A DNA stretch of 64,000 nucleotides from Rhizobium sp. FKY42 (GCF_005222835.1 NZ_STGA01000021.1:1-64000); one strand, 5' to 3'. Numbered from the stretch's first letter, positions 43,952 to 53,620 are shown. The notes: a model not told the origin generated them from the sequence alone. Numbers and translations are program-made.

Positions 43952-45541
43952 ATGCGTTTGAAGAGTTCGTCGAACATGAGAAAGTCAGCCGTACGCGTTG
44001 CCGTTGCGGCCTTTCTGGCGAGTGCAGCAACGGGATGCAGTTCCGACGCGTCTCGCTTTACGGGTATCTTTGATAAGGATAACCTGACAACGGCATCTAT
44101 TCCGCAGCGTCAGGGCGGCGGTGCCTATGGTGCGCCTCCAATTCCTGCCGAGGATGTTGGCACAGGTGGCCGATACCAGTCTGCTTCTGTTGCACCGGCG
44201 CGGGCGCCCGTTACCAATCAGGGTTATCAAAACTCCGGTGCTTACCCGGTTGCGAGTGCATCGCCGGTCCGTGCTGTTTCTTCTGCGCCAATCCAGCGCG
44301 CGCAGCTTGCCCCGCCGACAGCGCAGCCTCTGCCGTCTGCCCGTGACATGCAAACCCGCCAGGAGGCCATGGCGCAGCCGATGCCGCCGCGCATCTCTTC
44401 CGCACCTGCAATGAAAGCGCAGGCTCCGGCTGTCATGAGCGATGCGGTTACAACTGGCTCCACACCGGCAGCGAATGGCTGGTCTGTCGGCAACGCTCCG
44501 AAGGTTACACTTCGTCCGGGCGAAACTGCGGCTACGCTTTCCAAGCGTTACGGCGTTCCGGAGCAGGAAATCCTCAAGGCAAATAATGGTCGCCTGGTCC
44601 CCGGTCAGATCGTCGTGATTCCTACTTACGCCAATCGCAGCAACCCGGCGAAGATGGCGGCAGGTGCTATTGATCTGCCGAAAAACAGTCCGCAGCCAGG
44701 ACCTGCCGATCAGAGCCAGAAGGTTGCCGTGGTGCCGGGCGCCCCTCCGCTGCGTGACAAGGCGCAGGCCGAGGTAGGCAAGTTGACGCCGCCCGCATCA
44801 GGCGGTCATCCAGGAGCAGGGTCCTACACCGTAAAGGCAGGAGACAGCCTCGCGAAGATCGCACGTGCTACCAATACGCCGATCGATCAGTTGAAGGCCA
44901 TGAATGGCATTACGGATGGCAATCTCAAGGTTGGCCAGACGCTGAAGGTCGGTGGTTCCGGAGATGCGGTCAAGACCGCCTCTATCCCGAGCAAGCCAGC
45001 CGACAAGCCCATGGCAGCTGTCGCTGACAAGGCGGAAGCTGCTGCCGCAAAGGCCGAGGCTGCCCAGCCAAAGGCGCAGGAAAAGCCCGCGGCTGCACAG
45101 ACCGCCAGCTTGAGCGATGTTCAGAACAAGATGGACAACACGACGCCTGCGCCAAGCTCCACCGGTATCGGAAAATATCGCTGGCCGGTCACCGGTGCGG
45201 TCATCGCTTCATTCGGCCAGAACGTGAACGGTAGCCGTAATGACGGCATTGATATCTCTGTTCCAGAAGGCACACCGATCAAGGCTGCGGAAAATGGCGT
45301 CGTCATTTACGCTGGTAACGGTCTCAAGCAACTTGGCAATACGGTCCTGATCCGCCACGACGACGGCAAGGTGACGGTCTACGGTCACGCATCGAACATC
45401 TCGGTGTCTCGTGGCCAGAAAATCCAGCGCGGCCAGACGATTGCAACTTCCGGCATGAGTGGTGATGCCAAGCGTCCGCAGGTCCACTTCGAAGTCCGCA
45501 AGGACGCAAGCCCGGTCAACCCTTCGACTTATCTCGAATAG
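43952..45541 (+). CDS. nlpD: NlpD-like lipoprotein: LysM repeats plus degenerate M23 domain
   Basis: A 529-residue outer-membrane lipoprotein candidate with lipobox SAATGC (C29), a Pro/Ala/Gln-rich linker, two LysM modules (about 184-225, 291-335) and a LytM/M23 domain from about 405. The usual zinc ligands are missing: SRNDGIDI (about 428) has N where M23 enzymes have H, and PQVHFEV (about 509) has Q for the first H of HxH. As in E. coli NlpD it is probably a non-enzymatic activator of amidases at division. Start at ATG 43952 is chosen by lipobox distance; the frame opens at 43868. Confidence 0.88.
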   Translation: MRLKSSSNMRKSAVRVAVAAFLASAATGCSSDASRFTGIFDKDNLTTASIPQRQGGGAYGAPPIPAEDVGTGGRYQSASVAPARAPVTNQGYQNSGAYPVASASPVRAVSSAPIQRAQLAPPTAQPLPSARDMQTRQEAMAQPMPPRISSAPAMKAQAPAVMSDAVTTGSTPAANGWSVGNAPKVTLRPGETAATLSKRYGVPEQEILKANNGRLVPGQIVVIPTYANRSNPAKMAAGAIDLPKNSPQPGPADQSQKVAVVPGAPPLRDKAQAEVGKLTPPASGGHPGAGSYTVKAGDSLAKIARATNTPIDQLKAMNGITDGNLKVGQTLKVGGSGDAVKTASIPSKPADKPMAAVADKAEAAAAKAEAAQPKAQEKPAAAQTASLSDVQNKMDNTTPAPSSTGIGKYRWPVTGAVIASFGQNVNGSRNDGIDISVPEGTPIKAAENGVVIYAGNGLKQLGNTVLIRHDDGKVTVYGHASNISVSRGQKIQRGQTIATSGMSGDAKRPQVHFEVRKDASPVNPSTYLE

Positions 45542-45564
45542 AGTAGTGCGTTTCGAGAGCTCGG

Positions 45565-45597
45565 AAGCCCGGCTGTCCTGAGGGACAGGCCGGGCTT
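45565..45597. terminator. Bidirectional terminator between nlpD and the DUF815 gene
   Basis: AAGCCCGGCTGTCC (45565-45578) pairs with GGACAGGCCGGGCTT (45583-45597), one bulged C, loop TGAG; T or A tracts on both sides serve both convergent genes. Confidence 0.9.
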
Positions 45598-45604
45598 TCT
45601 GCGT

Positions 45605-46477
45605 TCAGGCGCGGTCGAGAGGTTTGCGCAGTCGCCCAGCGAGATCCTGAATATATTGCCAAGCGACGCGACCAGAACGCCCCCCACGCGTCGTTGCCCA
45701 TTCCAGCGCTTCGGCGTGAAGAAGATCCTGCGTGATTCCCAGTTCGAAGTGCTCGGCATAGGCATCGATCATCGCGAGATAGTCGGTCTGGTTGCACTTG
45801 TGAAAGCCCAACCAGAGACCGAACCGATCCGACAGCGAGACTTTCTCTTCCACCGCTTCGGATGGATTGATCGCCGTCGACTGCTCATTCTCCATCATAT
45901 GGCGTGGCAGGAGGTGGCGCCGGTTTGATGTTGCATAGAACAGAACATTGTCGGGACGTCCCTCGATTCCGCCGTCAAGTGCCGCCTTTAGCGACTTGTA
46001 GGCGGTATCATCGTGGTCGAAGGACAGGTCGTCGCAGAAAACGATCACACGTTTTCCGCTTTCTTTCAGAAGATCGAGGAGGGCAGGCAGTGAAGCGATA
46101 TCCTCGCGATGAACCTCGATCAGCTTCAAATCCGGGTCGGTGCTTGCATTGATGTCGGCATGTACGGATTTAACCAGCGACGATTTTCCCATGCCACGCG
46201 CGCCCCAGAGAAGGACATTGTTTGCCGGAAAACCCTCCGCGAAGCGCTGTGTGTTTTCATGCAGAATATCCCGCACGTGATCGACGCCGCGTATGAGCTT
46301 GAGGGCAACCCGGTTCGGCTTGCGTACCGGATGAAGTCGCTGACTGACAGGCTGCCAGACGAAACAATCCGCAGCTGACCAATCATTGATAGCTGGCGGA
46401 GGCCCCGCAAGTCTTTCCAGCGCGTTTGCCAGTCGTGTGATTTCCGCGAGCAGAGCAGCAGCATTATCCACGGACAT
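45605..46477 (-). CDS. DUF815 AAA-type ATPase
   Basis: A 290-residue P-loop protein. Walker A GARGMGKSS is at 92-100 and Walker B VIVFCDDLSF starts at about 144; sensor region FYATSNRRHLLPRHMMEN. The DUF815 family is widespread in alpha- and betaproteobacteria and of unknown function. Convergent with nlpD, divergent from yajC. Confidence 0.88.
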   Translation of the reverse strand: MSVDNAAALLAEITRLANALERLAGPPPAINDWSAADCFVWQPVSQRLHPVRKPNRVALKLIRGVDHVRDILHENTQRFAEGFPANNVLLWGARGMGKSSLVKSVHADINASTDPDLKLIEVHREDIASLPALLDLLKESGKRVIVFCDDLSFDHDDTAYKSLKAALDGGIEGRPDNVLFYATSNRRHLLPRHMMENEQSTAINPSEAVEEKVSLSDRFGLWLGFHKCNQTDYLAMIDAYAEHFELGITQDLLHAEALEWATTRGGRSGRVAWQYIQDLAGRLRKPLDRA

Positions 46478-46675
46478 TTGATCCTCCAGGCGCGATTTCT
46501 GGTCTTTCAGAGCATGTTTTGCAGCGGGTTAGCATGGCGTTTTGCAGGCCGAAAGGGTATTAGCCCTGAATTCGGTACTCTACGTGTCGGTCGATCTGTT
46601 GCTTTTGTGCCAAGGGTAACTATAGTCCGGCCGCTCGAAACGGGGTGCCTCGTTCCGAATTTCTGGGAGTCATAG

Positions 46676-47026
46676 ATGTTCATTACTGAAGCATTCGCCC
46701 AAGCCCAGGGCGCTGCACCCGCTGGATCCGCCTTCGGTTCCGGCCTCGAAATGCTTTTCCTCTTCGCGCCGCTCATGGTGGTCTGGTACTTTTTCCTGAT
46801 CCGCCCGCAGCGCGCGCAGATGAAGAAGCGGCAGGAAACGCTTTCGAACATTCGTCGCGGCGATCAGGTTGTCATGGGTGGCGGGATCTCCGGCAAAGTC
46901 ACCAAGGTTGTCGATGACAATGAACTCGAAGTGGAAATCGCGGATGGGGTGCGCGTGCGCGTGATGCGTTCCTACGTCGCTGAGGTCCGCGTGAAGGGCG
47001 AGCCGGTCAAGACTGAAGCCGCCTAA
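46676..47026 (+). CDS. yajC: Preprotein translocase subunit YajC
   Basis: A 116-residue protein: one transmembrane helix (LEMLFLFAPLMVVWYFFLIRPQ) with the family mark IRPQRAQMKKRQE, then a small beta-rich domain (GDQVVMGGGISGKVTKVVDD). YajC associates with SecDF. TGGGAG precedes the ATG; secDF follows 72 bp on, the usual arrangement. About 200 bp upstream should contain the operon promoter. Confidence 0.95.
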   Translation: MFITEAFAQAQGAAPAGSAFGSGLEMLFLFAPLMVVWYFFLIRPQRAQMKKRQETLSNIRRGDQVVMGGGISGKVTKVVDDNELEVEIADGVRVRVMRSYVAEVRVKGEPVKTEAA

Positions 47027-47098
47027 TTTTATCTTATCCGGAGCGAGGCGCGCGTCATAGCGCGCCCGTTCGTTTGAAATCAGAGTGTCGAGAGTTCC

Positions 47099-49666
47099 AT
47101 GCTATACTTCTCCCGCTGGAAAACGCTTTTTATTTGGTTCGTCATCGCAGTCAGCGCGCTGATAGCGGTTCCCAACCTTTTCAGTAATGAGCAGTTGGCA
47201 AAGCTTCCGCACTGGTTTCCGATCAAAAAGATTACGCTCGGCCTCGATCTCCAGGGTGGTTCGCACATCATGCTCAAGATCGAGCGTGCGGACATCCTGA
47301 AGGAGCGTCTTGAGACTATCGTCGGCGATGTCAGAAACGTGCTTCGCGAAGGCAATATTCGCTACACCGGCCTGAGTGGTACCGGCCAGCAGATCCAGGT
47401 GCGCTTGACGGATGTCGCGCAGTTGGATGCTGCCAAGACGGCGCTTCAGCCGTTGACCAACCCCGTGTCAGCTGGAAATTTTGGTGGTACGATCACCGAA
47501 GTAACGCTTCAGGATGAAGGTAACGGACAGCTTCGCCTTAATCTGACGGATGCCGGTATCGAGTACCGCATGTCGTCTGCCCTGACGCAGTCGATTGAGG
47601 TCGTTCGCCGCCGCGTTGATGAGTTGGGCACGACAGAGCCGCTGATCCAGCGTCAGGGCACCGACCGCATCATTGTGCAGGTGCCAGGTCTGCAGGATCC
47701 TCAGCGTCTGAAGGCGCTGCTGAACCAGACTGCAAAGCTTTCTTTCCACATGGTCGATACGTCCATGCCGGTTCAGGAAGCTTTGAATGGCCGCCCTCCG
47801 GCCGCCTCGCAGATCATGTATTCCACGGATGATCCTGCAGTTCCCTATCTGGTTGAGCGCCGTGCACTCGTGTCTGGTGAGAACCTTGTGGACGCCCAGG
47901 CGAGCTTCAATCAGCAGAACAATGAACCTGTTGTGACATTCCGCTTCGACTCGCGCGGTGCGCAGCGTTTTGCGCAGGCAACACAGCAGAATGTCGGTCG
48001 TCCCTTCGCAATTGTTCTCGACGATCAGGTTATCTCTGCTCCGGTCATTCGTGAGCCAATTGTCGGCGGATCGGGCCAGATCTCCGGTAACTTCACAGTG
48101 CAGGGTGCAAACGATCTGGCCGTTCTTCTGCGCGCTGGCGCCTTGCCTGCGACCCTGACTGTGGTTGAAGAACGCACGGTCGGTCCGGGTCTCGGTGCGG
48201 ACTCCATCCGTGCTGGCGTGATCGCAAGTATCATCGGCGCCGCATCCGTCGCCTTCTTCATGTTTGCCTTCTATGGCTTTTTCGGTTTCCTGGCCAACGT
48301 CGCGCTCGCAGTCAACATCGTGATGATCCTGGCAGTTCTGAGCATGATCGGCTCAACGCTGACGCTACCTGGTATTGCCGGTATTGTATTGACGATGGGT
48401 ATGGCAGTCGACTCGAACGTTCTCATCTACGAGCGCATTCGTGAGGAAGTCAAAAGCGGGCGATCAATTATTCCTGCCATCGACAGTGGCTTCCAGCGAG
48501 CATTCGCGACGATCATTGACGCTAACCTCACAACTCTGATCGCAGCAGTGGTTCTATTCTATCTCGGCTCCGGTCCGGTCCGAGGATTTGCCGTTACGCT
48601 TGCAATCGGCATTATCACCACGGTCTTCACAGCCTTCACCTTCACAAGCTGGATGTTCTCGCTGTGGATCCGCCGTTCGAAGCCGAAGGCGCTGCCGAAG
48701 GGAATTCGGACCGGCGTTTTCGATGGGCGTGGCCTGCCGTTCATGTCGATCCGCAAGTATAACTTCGGGATTGCGGCTGCCCTGTCCATCGCATCGCTTC
48801 TGGCATTTGCGACGGTTGGCATGAATCTCGGCATTGACTTCAAGGGCGGTTCGATCATCGAACTCAAGGCCAAGCAGGGCGATGCCGACATCGGTGATAT
48901 TCGCGCGCGACTTGATCAGTTGAACCTTGGAGAGGTTCAGGCGCAGGGCTTTGGTGGTACGCAAGACGTTCTGGTGCGTGTGCAGGCGCAGGAGGGGGGT
49001 GAGAATGCAGAGCAATCCGCTCTTGAACGCATTCGCAATGAGCTTGGCGCCGATTACGAATTCCGCCGCGTGGAAGTCGTCGGTCCCGCAGTGTCGGGCG
49101 AGCTATCCTACAGTGCGACGCTGGGCGTTGGTATCGCGCTGCTCTTCATTCTGGTCTACATCTGGTTCCGGTTCGAATGGCAGTTTGCAGTCGGTGCGAT
49201 CGTCGCAACGATGCACGATGTGATCCTGACAATAGGCCTCTTTGTTCTGACTGGTATCGAGTTCAATCTCACCAGTATTGCGGCGATCCTGACCATCGTC
49301 GGCTACTCTCTGAACGACACCGTTGTCGTCTACGACCGAATGCGAGAGAACTTGCGGCGTTACAAGAAGATGCCGCTGACCGAGCTTATCGATATCTCCA
49401 TCAACCAGACGCTGTCCCGCACGGTCTTGACCGGCTTGACGACGATGATTGCACTTTCCGCACTTTATCTGTTCGGCGGCGAGGTCATTCGTTCCTTCAC
49501 CTTTGCAATGCTTTTCGGTGTGGCCATTGGCACATTCTCGTCCATCTATATCGCGGCACCGATCCTGATTGCCTTCCGCTTGCGGCCCGATGCCTTCAAC
49601 AAGGATACGGGCGACGACAAAGGTAAGAAGTCCGATAGTGTACCCAACGGAAAGCCGAGCGTTTAA
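47099..49666 (+). CDS. secDF: Fused protein-export membrane protein SecDF
   Basis: An 855-residue fusion of SecD and SecF, which use the proton gradient to pull exported proteins through SecYEG. SecD part: first helix, then GLDLQGGSHIML and the large periplasmic P1 domain, followed by helices around LTLPGIAGIVLTMGMAVDSNVLIYERIREE (D and R of the proton path). SecF part begins near residue 545 (SIRKYNFGIAAALS) with GIDFKGGSIIELK, then GYSLNDTVVVYDRMRENL. Separate genes in enterobacteria; fusion is usual in rhizobia and Bacillus. Confidence 0.96.
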   Translation: MLYFSRWKTLFIWFVIAVSALIAVPNLFSNEQLAKLPHWFPIKKITLGLDLQGGSHIMLKIERADILKERLETIVGDVRNVLREGNIRYTGLSGTGQQIQVRLTDVAQLDAAKTALQPLTNPVSAGNFGGTITEVTLQDEGNGQLRLNLTDAGIEYRMSSALTQSIEVVRRRVDELGTTEPLIQRQGTDRIIVQVPGLQDPQRLKALLNQTAKLSFHMVDTSMPVQEALNGRPPAASQIMYSTDDPAVPYLVERRALVSGENLVDAQASFNQQNNEPVVTFRFDSRGAQRFAQATQQNVGRPFAIVLDDQVISAPVIREPIVGGSGQISGNFTVQGANDLAVLLRAGALPATLTVVEERTVGPGLGADSIRAGVIASIIGAASVAFFMFAFYGFFGFLANVALAVNIVMILAVLSMIGSTLTLPGIAGIVLTMGMAVDSNVLIYERIREEVKSGRSIIPAIDSGFQRAFATIIDANLTTLIAAVVLFYLGSGPVRGFAVTLAIGIITTVFTAFTFTSWMFSLWIRRSKPKALPKGIRTGVFDGRGLPFMSIRKYNFGIAAALSIASLLAFATVGMNLGIDFKGGSIIELKAKQGDADIGDIRARLDQLNLGEVQAQGFGGTQDVLVRVQAQEGGENAEQSALERIRNELGADYEFRRVEVVGPAVSGELSYSATLGVGIALLFILVYIWFRFEWQFAVGAIVATMHDVILTIGLFVLTGIEFNLTSIAAILTIVGYSLNDTVVVYDRMRENLRRYKKMPLTELIDISINQTLSRTVLTGLTTMIALSALYLFGGEVIRSFTFAMLFGVAIGTFSSIYIAAPILIAFRLRPDAFNKDTGDDKGKKSDSVPNGKPSV

Positions 49667-49668
49667 CG

Positions 49669-50055
49669 GTGGCAAGGAACGTTGAAATCCGCGATGCGCA
49701 TTTTCCGGGGCGGGCTCCCATCGACGCCTATGGCAACGGTGGGTTTCGTTTCGCTGACATGTCTCATCGCGGATCGCTTCTCTGTCTTCCCTCGGGCATC
49801 TACGGATGGGAGATGACAGAAGAAGCGCTACTTGATGTCTCGTTGTTTGATCGTGTTCTGGCAGAGGCGGGCGATTTTGAATTTCTGCTGATTGGCACCG
49901 GTAGTGACATCCGTCCGATACCGGCGCCGCTGAAGGCTGCCTTGCGTGCCAGGGGAATTTCGTCCGATCCGATGGGAACCGGCGCGGCGGTCCGCACGTA
50001 TAACATCATGCTGAGCGAATCACGCCCGGTCGCTGCAGCCCTGATTGCAATCTGA
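49669..50055 (+). CDS. Mth938/NDUFAF3-like domain protein
   Basis: A 128-residue protein of the Mth938 (DUF498) family: DAHFPGRAPIDAYGNGGFRF, GSLLCLPSGIYGWE, LLIGTGSDIRPIPAPLKAALRARGI and TGAAVRTYNIML. The human homologue NDUFAF3 is a respiratory complex I assembly factor. GTG start two bases after the secDF stop codon indicates coupled translation. Its molecular role in bacteria is not established. Confidence 0.87.
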   Translation: MARNVEIRDAHFPGRAPIDAYGNGGFRFADMSHRGSLLCLPSGIYGWEMTEEALLDVSLFDRVLAEAGDFEFLLIGTGSDIRPIPAPLKAALRARGISSDPMGTGAAVRTYNIMLSESRPVAAALIAI

Positions 50056-50071
50056 TTACTGCTTTTAACGC

Positions 50072-50929
50072 ATGGTGCGCGAGACGATGAGCGATCCGCT
50101 GGAAATCTGCCTCACCACTTTGCGCGATACTGATCGGGATCGGTATCTGGCTTGTCTTCTGTCACCCGCGGAAAAGCGAGGTTTCCTGGCAGCCCTCTAT
50201 GCATTCAATGCAGAGATCGCCCGTATCCGAGAGCTTACCAAGCAGCCGCTGGCAGGCGAAATTCGACTGCAATGGTGGCGTGATCTCCTTGAAGGGGATG
50301 CAAAGGGAGACGCGGCTGCCAATCCTGTGGCAGGAGGGTTGCTGAAGGCAATCGAAGCGTTCGATCTCCCGCGTCAGCCTTTGTTGAATATGCTCGATGC
50401 GCGCATCTTCGATCTGTATGACGATCCCATGCCGGACCGGTCTTCCCTTGAGGGCTATGCCGGTGAAACCGCCTCGGCTTTGTTGCAGCTTGCGACGATG
50501 ATTCTAGATCGTGATGCAGCAACTGGTATCAGCGAAATTTCGGGCCATGCCGGTGTTGCCCAAGCTATCTCTGGCATTCTGTTGCTGATGCCAATTCATC
50601 GGCGCCGGGGGCAGGTTTATCTTCCGCAAGATATCCTGCGCGCGACCGGACTTGACCGGGACATCTTTCTACAGGCCGAAGGCGGGGAAAGGCTGGACAA
50701 TGCGATCCGTGCCTTCGTCGCTCTTGGACACGAGCATCTGAGTAAGGCGCGTTCGGCTGGTGTTATTCCGAAAAGCCTGATGCCTGCATTTCTCCCGGTT
50801 ACCTTGGTGCCGTCGATTCTGGCTCATGCTGACCGTAAAGCAGGGAGCGTTCTGATCGAACACTCTCCTTCTCCCCAATGGCTGCGCCAGATTCGGATGC
50901 TTAGAGGCCTCGTCCGCAATCGTATTTGA
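50072..50929 (+). CDS. Squalene/phytoene synthase-family protein (NDUFAF6-like)
   Basis: A 285-residue all-helical protein of the trans-isoprenyl transferase superfamily: RDRYLACLLSPAEKRGFLAALYAFNAEIARI, IRLQWWRDLL, and HAGVAQAISGILLLMPIHRRRGQVYLPQDIL. The two Asp-rich metal motifs of true synthases are not obvious, so catalysis is doubtful. The human relative NDUFAF6 is a complex I assembly factor. 16 bp after the Mth938-like gene, same transcript. Start ATG 50072 or 50087. Confidence 0.82.
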   Translation: MVRETMSDPLEICLTTLRDTDRDRYLACLLSPAEKRGFLAALYAFNAEIARIRELTKQPLAGEIRLQWWRDLLEGDAKGDAAANPVAGGLLKAIEAFDLPRQPLLNMLDARIFDLYDDPMPDRSSLEGYAGETASALLQLATMILDRDAATGISEISGHAGVAQAISGILLLMPIHRRRGQVYLPQDILRATGLDRDIFLQAEGGERLDNAIRAFVALGHEHLSKARSAGVIPKSLMPAFLPVTLVPSILAHADRKAGSVLIEHSPSPQWLRQIRMLRGLVRNRI

Positions 50930-51040
50930 TCAATGTCTGCCACGCAGTTTGATCCACACTCGCGCAAGCCACGGAATCTATTTTCCAGAGGCATAAGCTG
51001 CAGCCAGCAGACCTGATTCAATTATGAGAGCGATACCGGC

Positions 51041-51511
51041 ATGAGTCTGAGTTTGATCATTTGGGGTCTCGTCTGCCTGGCCCTGGTCGCCGTCGCCTAT
51101 TACGTCACCCGAATGGCCAAAGACGACGAAGACAGCCTGCACGACACCGGGCTTGCGATACTGGAATTTGGTCGCGCCTTTCCCAACGAAGCCATCCGCA
51201 GCCTGCATCAAACGGTGGATGGTAACGCGATCTTCGTGCGTACTCATGAAAACAAAGCCGGCATCATGCGCAACCATCGTCGGCATTTTTCATGTCACCT
51301 TATTGAACCGGGTAGCGCACGCGTCACGCCGCTTGCCACGGGCAGGGGCTTTGAGATCGAATTTCTCGATGCGCCCAGCCAAAACGGGACGTTCATATTT
51401 GCAACCACGGAAGATGCCGCCGAAGTATCGCTCTGGCTGCTCGGTAATCTACTTGCGACCCCGAAGGCTGGTTCAAGCTTCGACGGGAATCTCGACTCCA
51501 GCACGATCTGA
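51041..51511 (+). CDS. Hypothetical protein with one N-terminal membrane helix
   Basis: A 156-residue protein: helix [19 protein letters not shown] at residues 5-23, then a soluble domain ([52 protein letters not shown]...) with a regular alternation suggesting beta strands and helices. No family recognised. Its last 39 bases overlap the 3' end of the convergent trmFO, so the two transcripts must share antisense sequence. Confidence 0.65.
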   Translation: MSLSLIIWGLVCLALVAVAYYVTRMAKDDEDSLHDTGLAILEFGRAFPNEAIRSLHQTVDGNAIFVRTHENKAGIMRNHRRHFSCHLIEPGSARVTPLATGRGFEIEFLDAPSQNGTFIFATTEDAAEVSLWLLGNLLATPKAGSSFDGNLDSSTI

Positions 51512-52927
51512 CACCGGGAGATTGACGCCGAGCCAATGCGCGCAGTCTTGAAGCGCACGTCGTGCCATCAACTGACGTTTCATGATCGTTTTGTCTTTGC
51601 CCCTGAAGCGCTTAACGCCTTCTGGTTTGACAATTGATCCGGGCTCAAGTTCAGGAAACAGGCCGAAATTGATGTTCATCGGTTGGAAAGAGCGCTTTCC
51701 AGGCTCATCCTCGGAGACAAGGTGACCCCCGGTAATGTGGTTCAACAATGAACCAAGAGCGGTCGTGGCAGGCGGCGTCGAGATTTCGTGACCGGTTCGC
51801 TCAGCCGCTGCGAAGCGGCCGGCAAGCAAGCCAATCGCCGCACTCTCCACATAGCCTTCGCAGCCTGTGATCTGGCCCGCAAACCGCAGTGTTGGGCGGC
51901 TCCTCAGCCTCAGCGTGTGATCCAGCAACGTTGGCGAGTGGATATAGGTGTTGCGATGCAAGCCGCCAAGGCGGGCAAACTCCGCGTTCTGGAGGCCAGG
52001 TATCATGCGGAAGATTTCGGCCTGGGCACCGTATTTCAGCTTCGTTTGGAAGCCGACCATGTTGTAGAGCGTGCCCAGTGCATTGTCCTGGCGAAGTTGT
52101 ACGACCGCATAGGCCTTAACCGTTGGATTATGCGCATTGGTCAAACCCATGGGCTTCATCGGGCCGTGACGCAGCGTCTCGCGGCCGCGCTCTGCCATAA
52201 CTTCGATGGGCAGGCAGCCGTCAAAATATGGAGTGCCTTCCCATTCCTTGAAGCCGACCGTATCGCCCGCAATCAAGGCGTCGACGAAGGCATCATACTG
52301 CTCCTTGTCCAAGGGGCAGTTAATGTAGTCCTTGCCGTTGCCGCCGGGACCGACCTTATCGTAGCGCGACTGATACCAGCAGATATCCATGTCGATGGAA
52401 TCGCGATGCACGATGGGTGCAATGGCGTCGAAGAAAGCGAGTGAATCCTTGCCGGTTTCAGCCTGTATAGCGGCTGCGAGCGATGCTGACGTGAGAGGTC
52501 CGGTCGCGAAGATCGTGAGGCCCCAGTCCGCAGGCGGCAGACCTTCAACCTCTTCACGCACGACCGTGATCAGTGGATGTTCCTCAATCGCCTTTGTTAC
52601 GGCCTCAGAAAATCCGTCGCGGTCGACGGCCAAAGCGCCACCGGCGGGAACCTGATGCTTGTCGGCGCAGGCCATGATGAGGCTACCCGCCAGACGCATT
52701 TCAGCATGGATGACACCCACTGCATTGGCGGTCGCGTCGTCCGAACGGAATGAGTTGGAGCAGACAAGTTCTGCCAGTCCATCGCCCTTGTGAGCGTCGG
52801 TTCCCCGCACGCCGCGCATTTCATGCAGAATCACCGGCACCCCAGCCTGCGCGAGTTGCCACGATGCCTCAGATCCGGCCAGCCCGCCGCCAACCACATG
52901 AACAGGAGAAATAGAGCTATTTGTCAT
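51473..52927 (-). CDS. trmFO: tRNA m5U54 methyltransferase, folate/FAD-dependent (TrmFO)
   Basis: A 484-residue flavoprotein that methylates U54 of tRNA using methylenetetrahydrofolate. FAD motif [11 protein letters not shown] at 11-21, [12 protein letters not shown] with a catalytic-region cysteine, and C-terminal [20 protein letters not shown] and [12 protein letters not shown]. Usual length is about 470. I start at ATG 52927 ([12 protein letters not shown]); the frame continues to 52990 but that part is encoded within the inverted repeat at 52942-52991. The ribosome site is weak for either start. Confidence 0.93.
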   Translation of the reverse strand: MTNSSISPVHVVGGGLAGSEASWQLAQAGVPVILHEMRGVRGTDAHKGDGLAELVCSNSFRSDDATANAVGVIHAEMRLAGSLIMACADKHQVPAGGALAVDRDGFSEAVTKAIEEHPLITVVREEVEGLPPADWGLTIFATGPLTSASLAAAIQAETGKDSLAFFDAIAPIVHRDSIDMDICWYQSRYDKVGPGGNGKDYINCPLDKEQYDAFVDALIAGDTVGFKEWEGTPYFDGCLPIEVMAERGRETLRHGPMKPMGLTNAHNPTVKAYAVVQLRQDNALGTLYNMVGFQTKLKYGAQAEIFRMIPGLQNAEFARLGGLHRNTYIHSPTLLDHTLRLRSRPTLRFAGQITGCEGYVESAAIGLLAGRFAAAERTGHEISTPPATTALGSLLNHITGGHLVSEDEPGKRSFQPMNINFGLFPELEPGSIVKPEGVKRFRGKDKTIMKRQLMARRALQDCAHWLGVNLPVSDRAGVEIPVEA

Positions 52928-52941
52928 GGGCGCGTCATTAT

Positions 52942-52991
52942 CATGGAGCGCGACAAGAGCCAAATGGAAACGGCGCTCGTCGCGCTCCATG
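52942..52991. repeat. Perfect 13-bp inverted repeat between GST gene and trmFO
   Basis: CATGGAGCGCGAC (52942-52954) and GTCGCGCTCCATG (52979-52991) enclose 24 bases; matches continue outward as imperfect ATGATAATGA-like arms. It fills the whole gap between the GST stop codon (52994) and the trmFO start. No T-run follows on the minus strand, so it is not a standard terminator. Confidence 0.75.
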
Positions 52992-52993
52992 GA

Positions 52994-53620
52994 TCATGAG
53001 GCCTTCTGCGTTTGCGCAGCCAGTGCATCGTCCAGTTCGTTCGCACGCTTGTAGGCCGCGCGGTTCACCAGGTTCTTCACATAGGCCTCGAAGGCCGGGC
53101 GCCTTTCAATGCTATTAAACTGCATGCCCCACATCAGATGCGCTCCGATATAGATGTCTGCAGCGGTGAATTGATCTCCAGCAATATATTGCGATTTGGA
53201 TACCACCTGTTCCAGTGCGTTCAGGACAAGAGTGTAGGAGCCGTAGCCGACCATACCTTCCTTATCGCTCGGTACCTCGAAGCCCAGATTTCGATTGGCG
53301 ACCGCCGCTTCCAGCGGACCGGCTGCAAAAAACATCCAACGGTAATAGTCTCCACGGTTGGAGAGTACTGGCGCAATTGCCGCCGCGGGGAAGGCATCGG
53401 CGAGATAGGCGCAAATTGCTGCGCATTCGGTTACGATCGTGTCGCCGTGTTTTAGTGCTGGCACTTTGCCCATCGGATTGATCGCCAGATAGTCCGGCCC
53501 CTTCATATCCGGGCCATAGGCGATGACCTTGACATCGTAGTCAGCGCCGATCTCCTCAAGCGCCCAGCGCGCAATCCGCCCGCGAGACATCGGGTTTGTA
53601 TAGAGAGTGAGATCCGCCAT
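52994..53620 (-). CDS. Glutathione S-transferase family protein
   Basis: A 208-residue GST: thioredoxin-like N-terminal domain (LTLYTNPMSRGRIARWALEEIGADYDV, NPMGKVPALKHGDTIVTECAAICAYLADAF) with the cis-proline VPAL and glutathione ET-like TE contact, then the helical C-terminal domain (FTAADIYIGAHLMWGM). GGAGG precedes the ATG at 53620. Located between the icd terminator and trmFO; natural substrate unknown. Confidence 0.9.
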   Translation of the reverse strand: MADLTLYTNPMSRGRIARWALEEIGADYDVKVIAYGPDMKGPDYLAINPMGKVPALKHGDTIVTECAAICAYLADAFPAAAIAPVLSNRGDYYRWMFFAAGPLEAAVANRNLGFEVPSDKEGMVGYGSYTLVLNALEQVVSKSQYIAGDQFTAADIYIGAHLMWGMQFNSIERRPAFEAYVKNLVNRAAYKRANELDDALAAQTQKAS

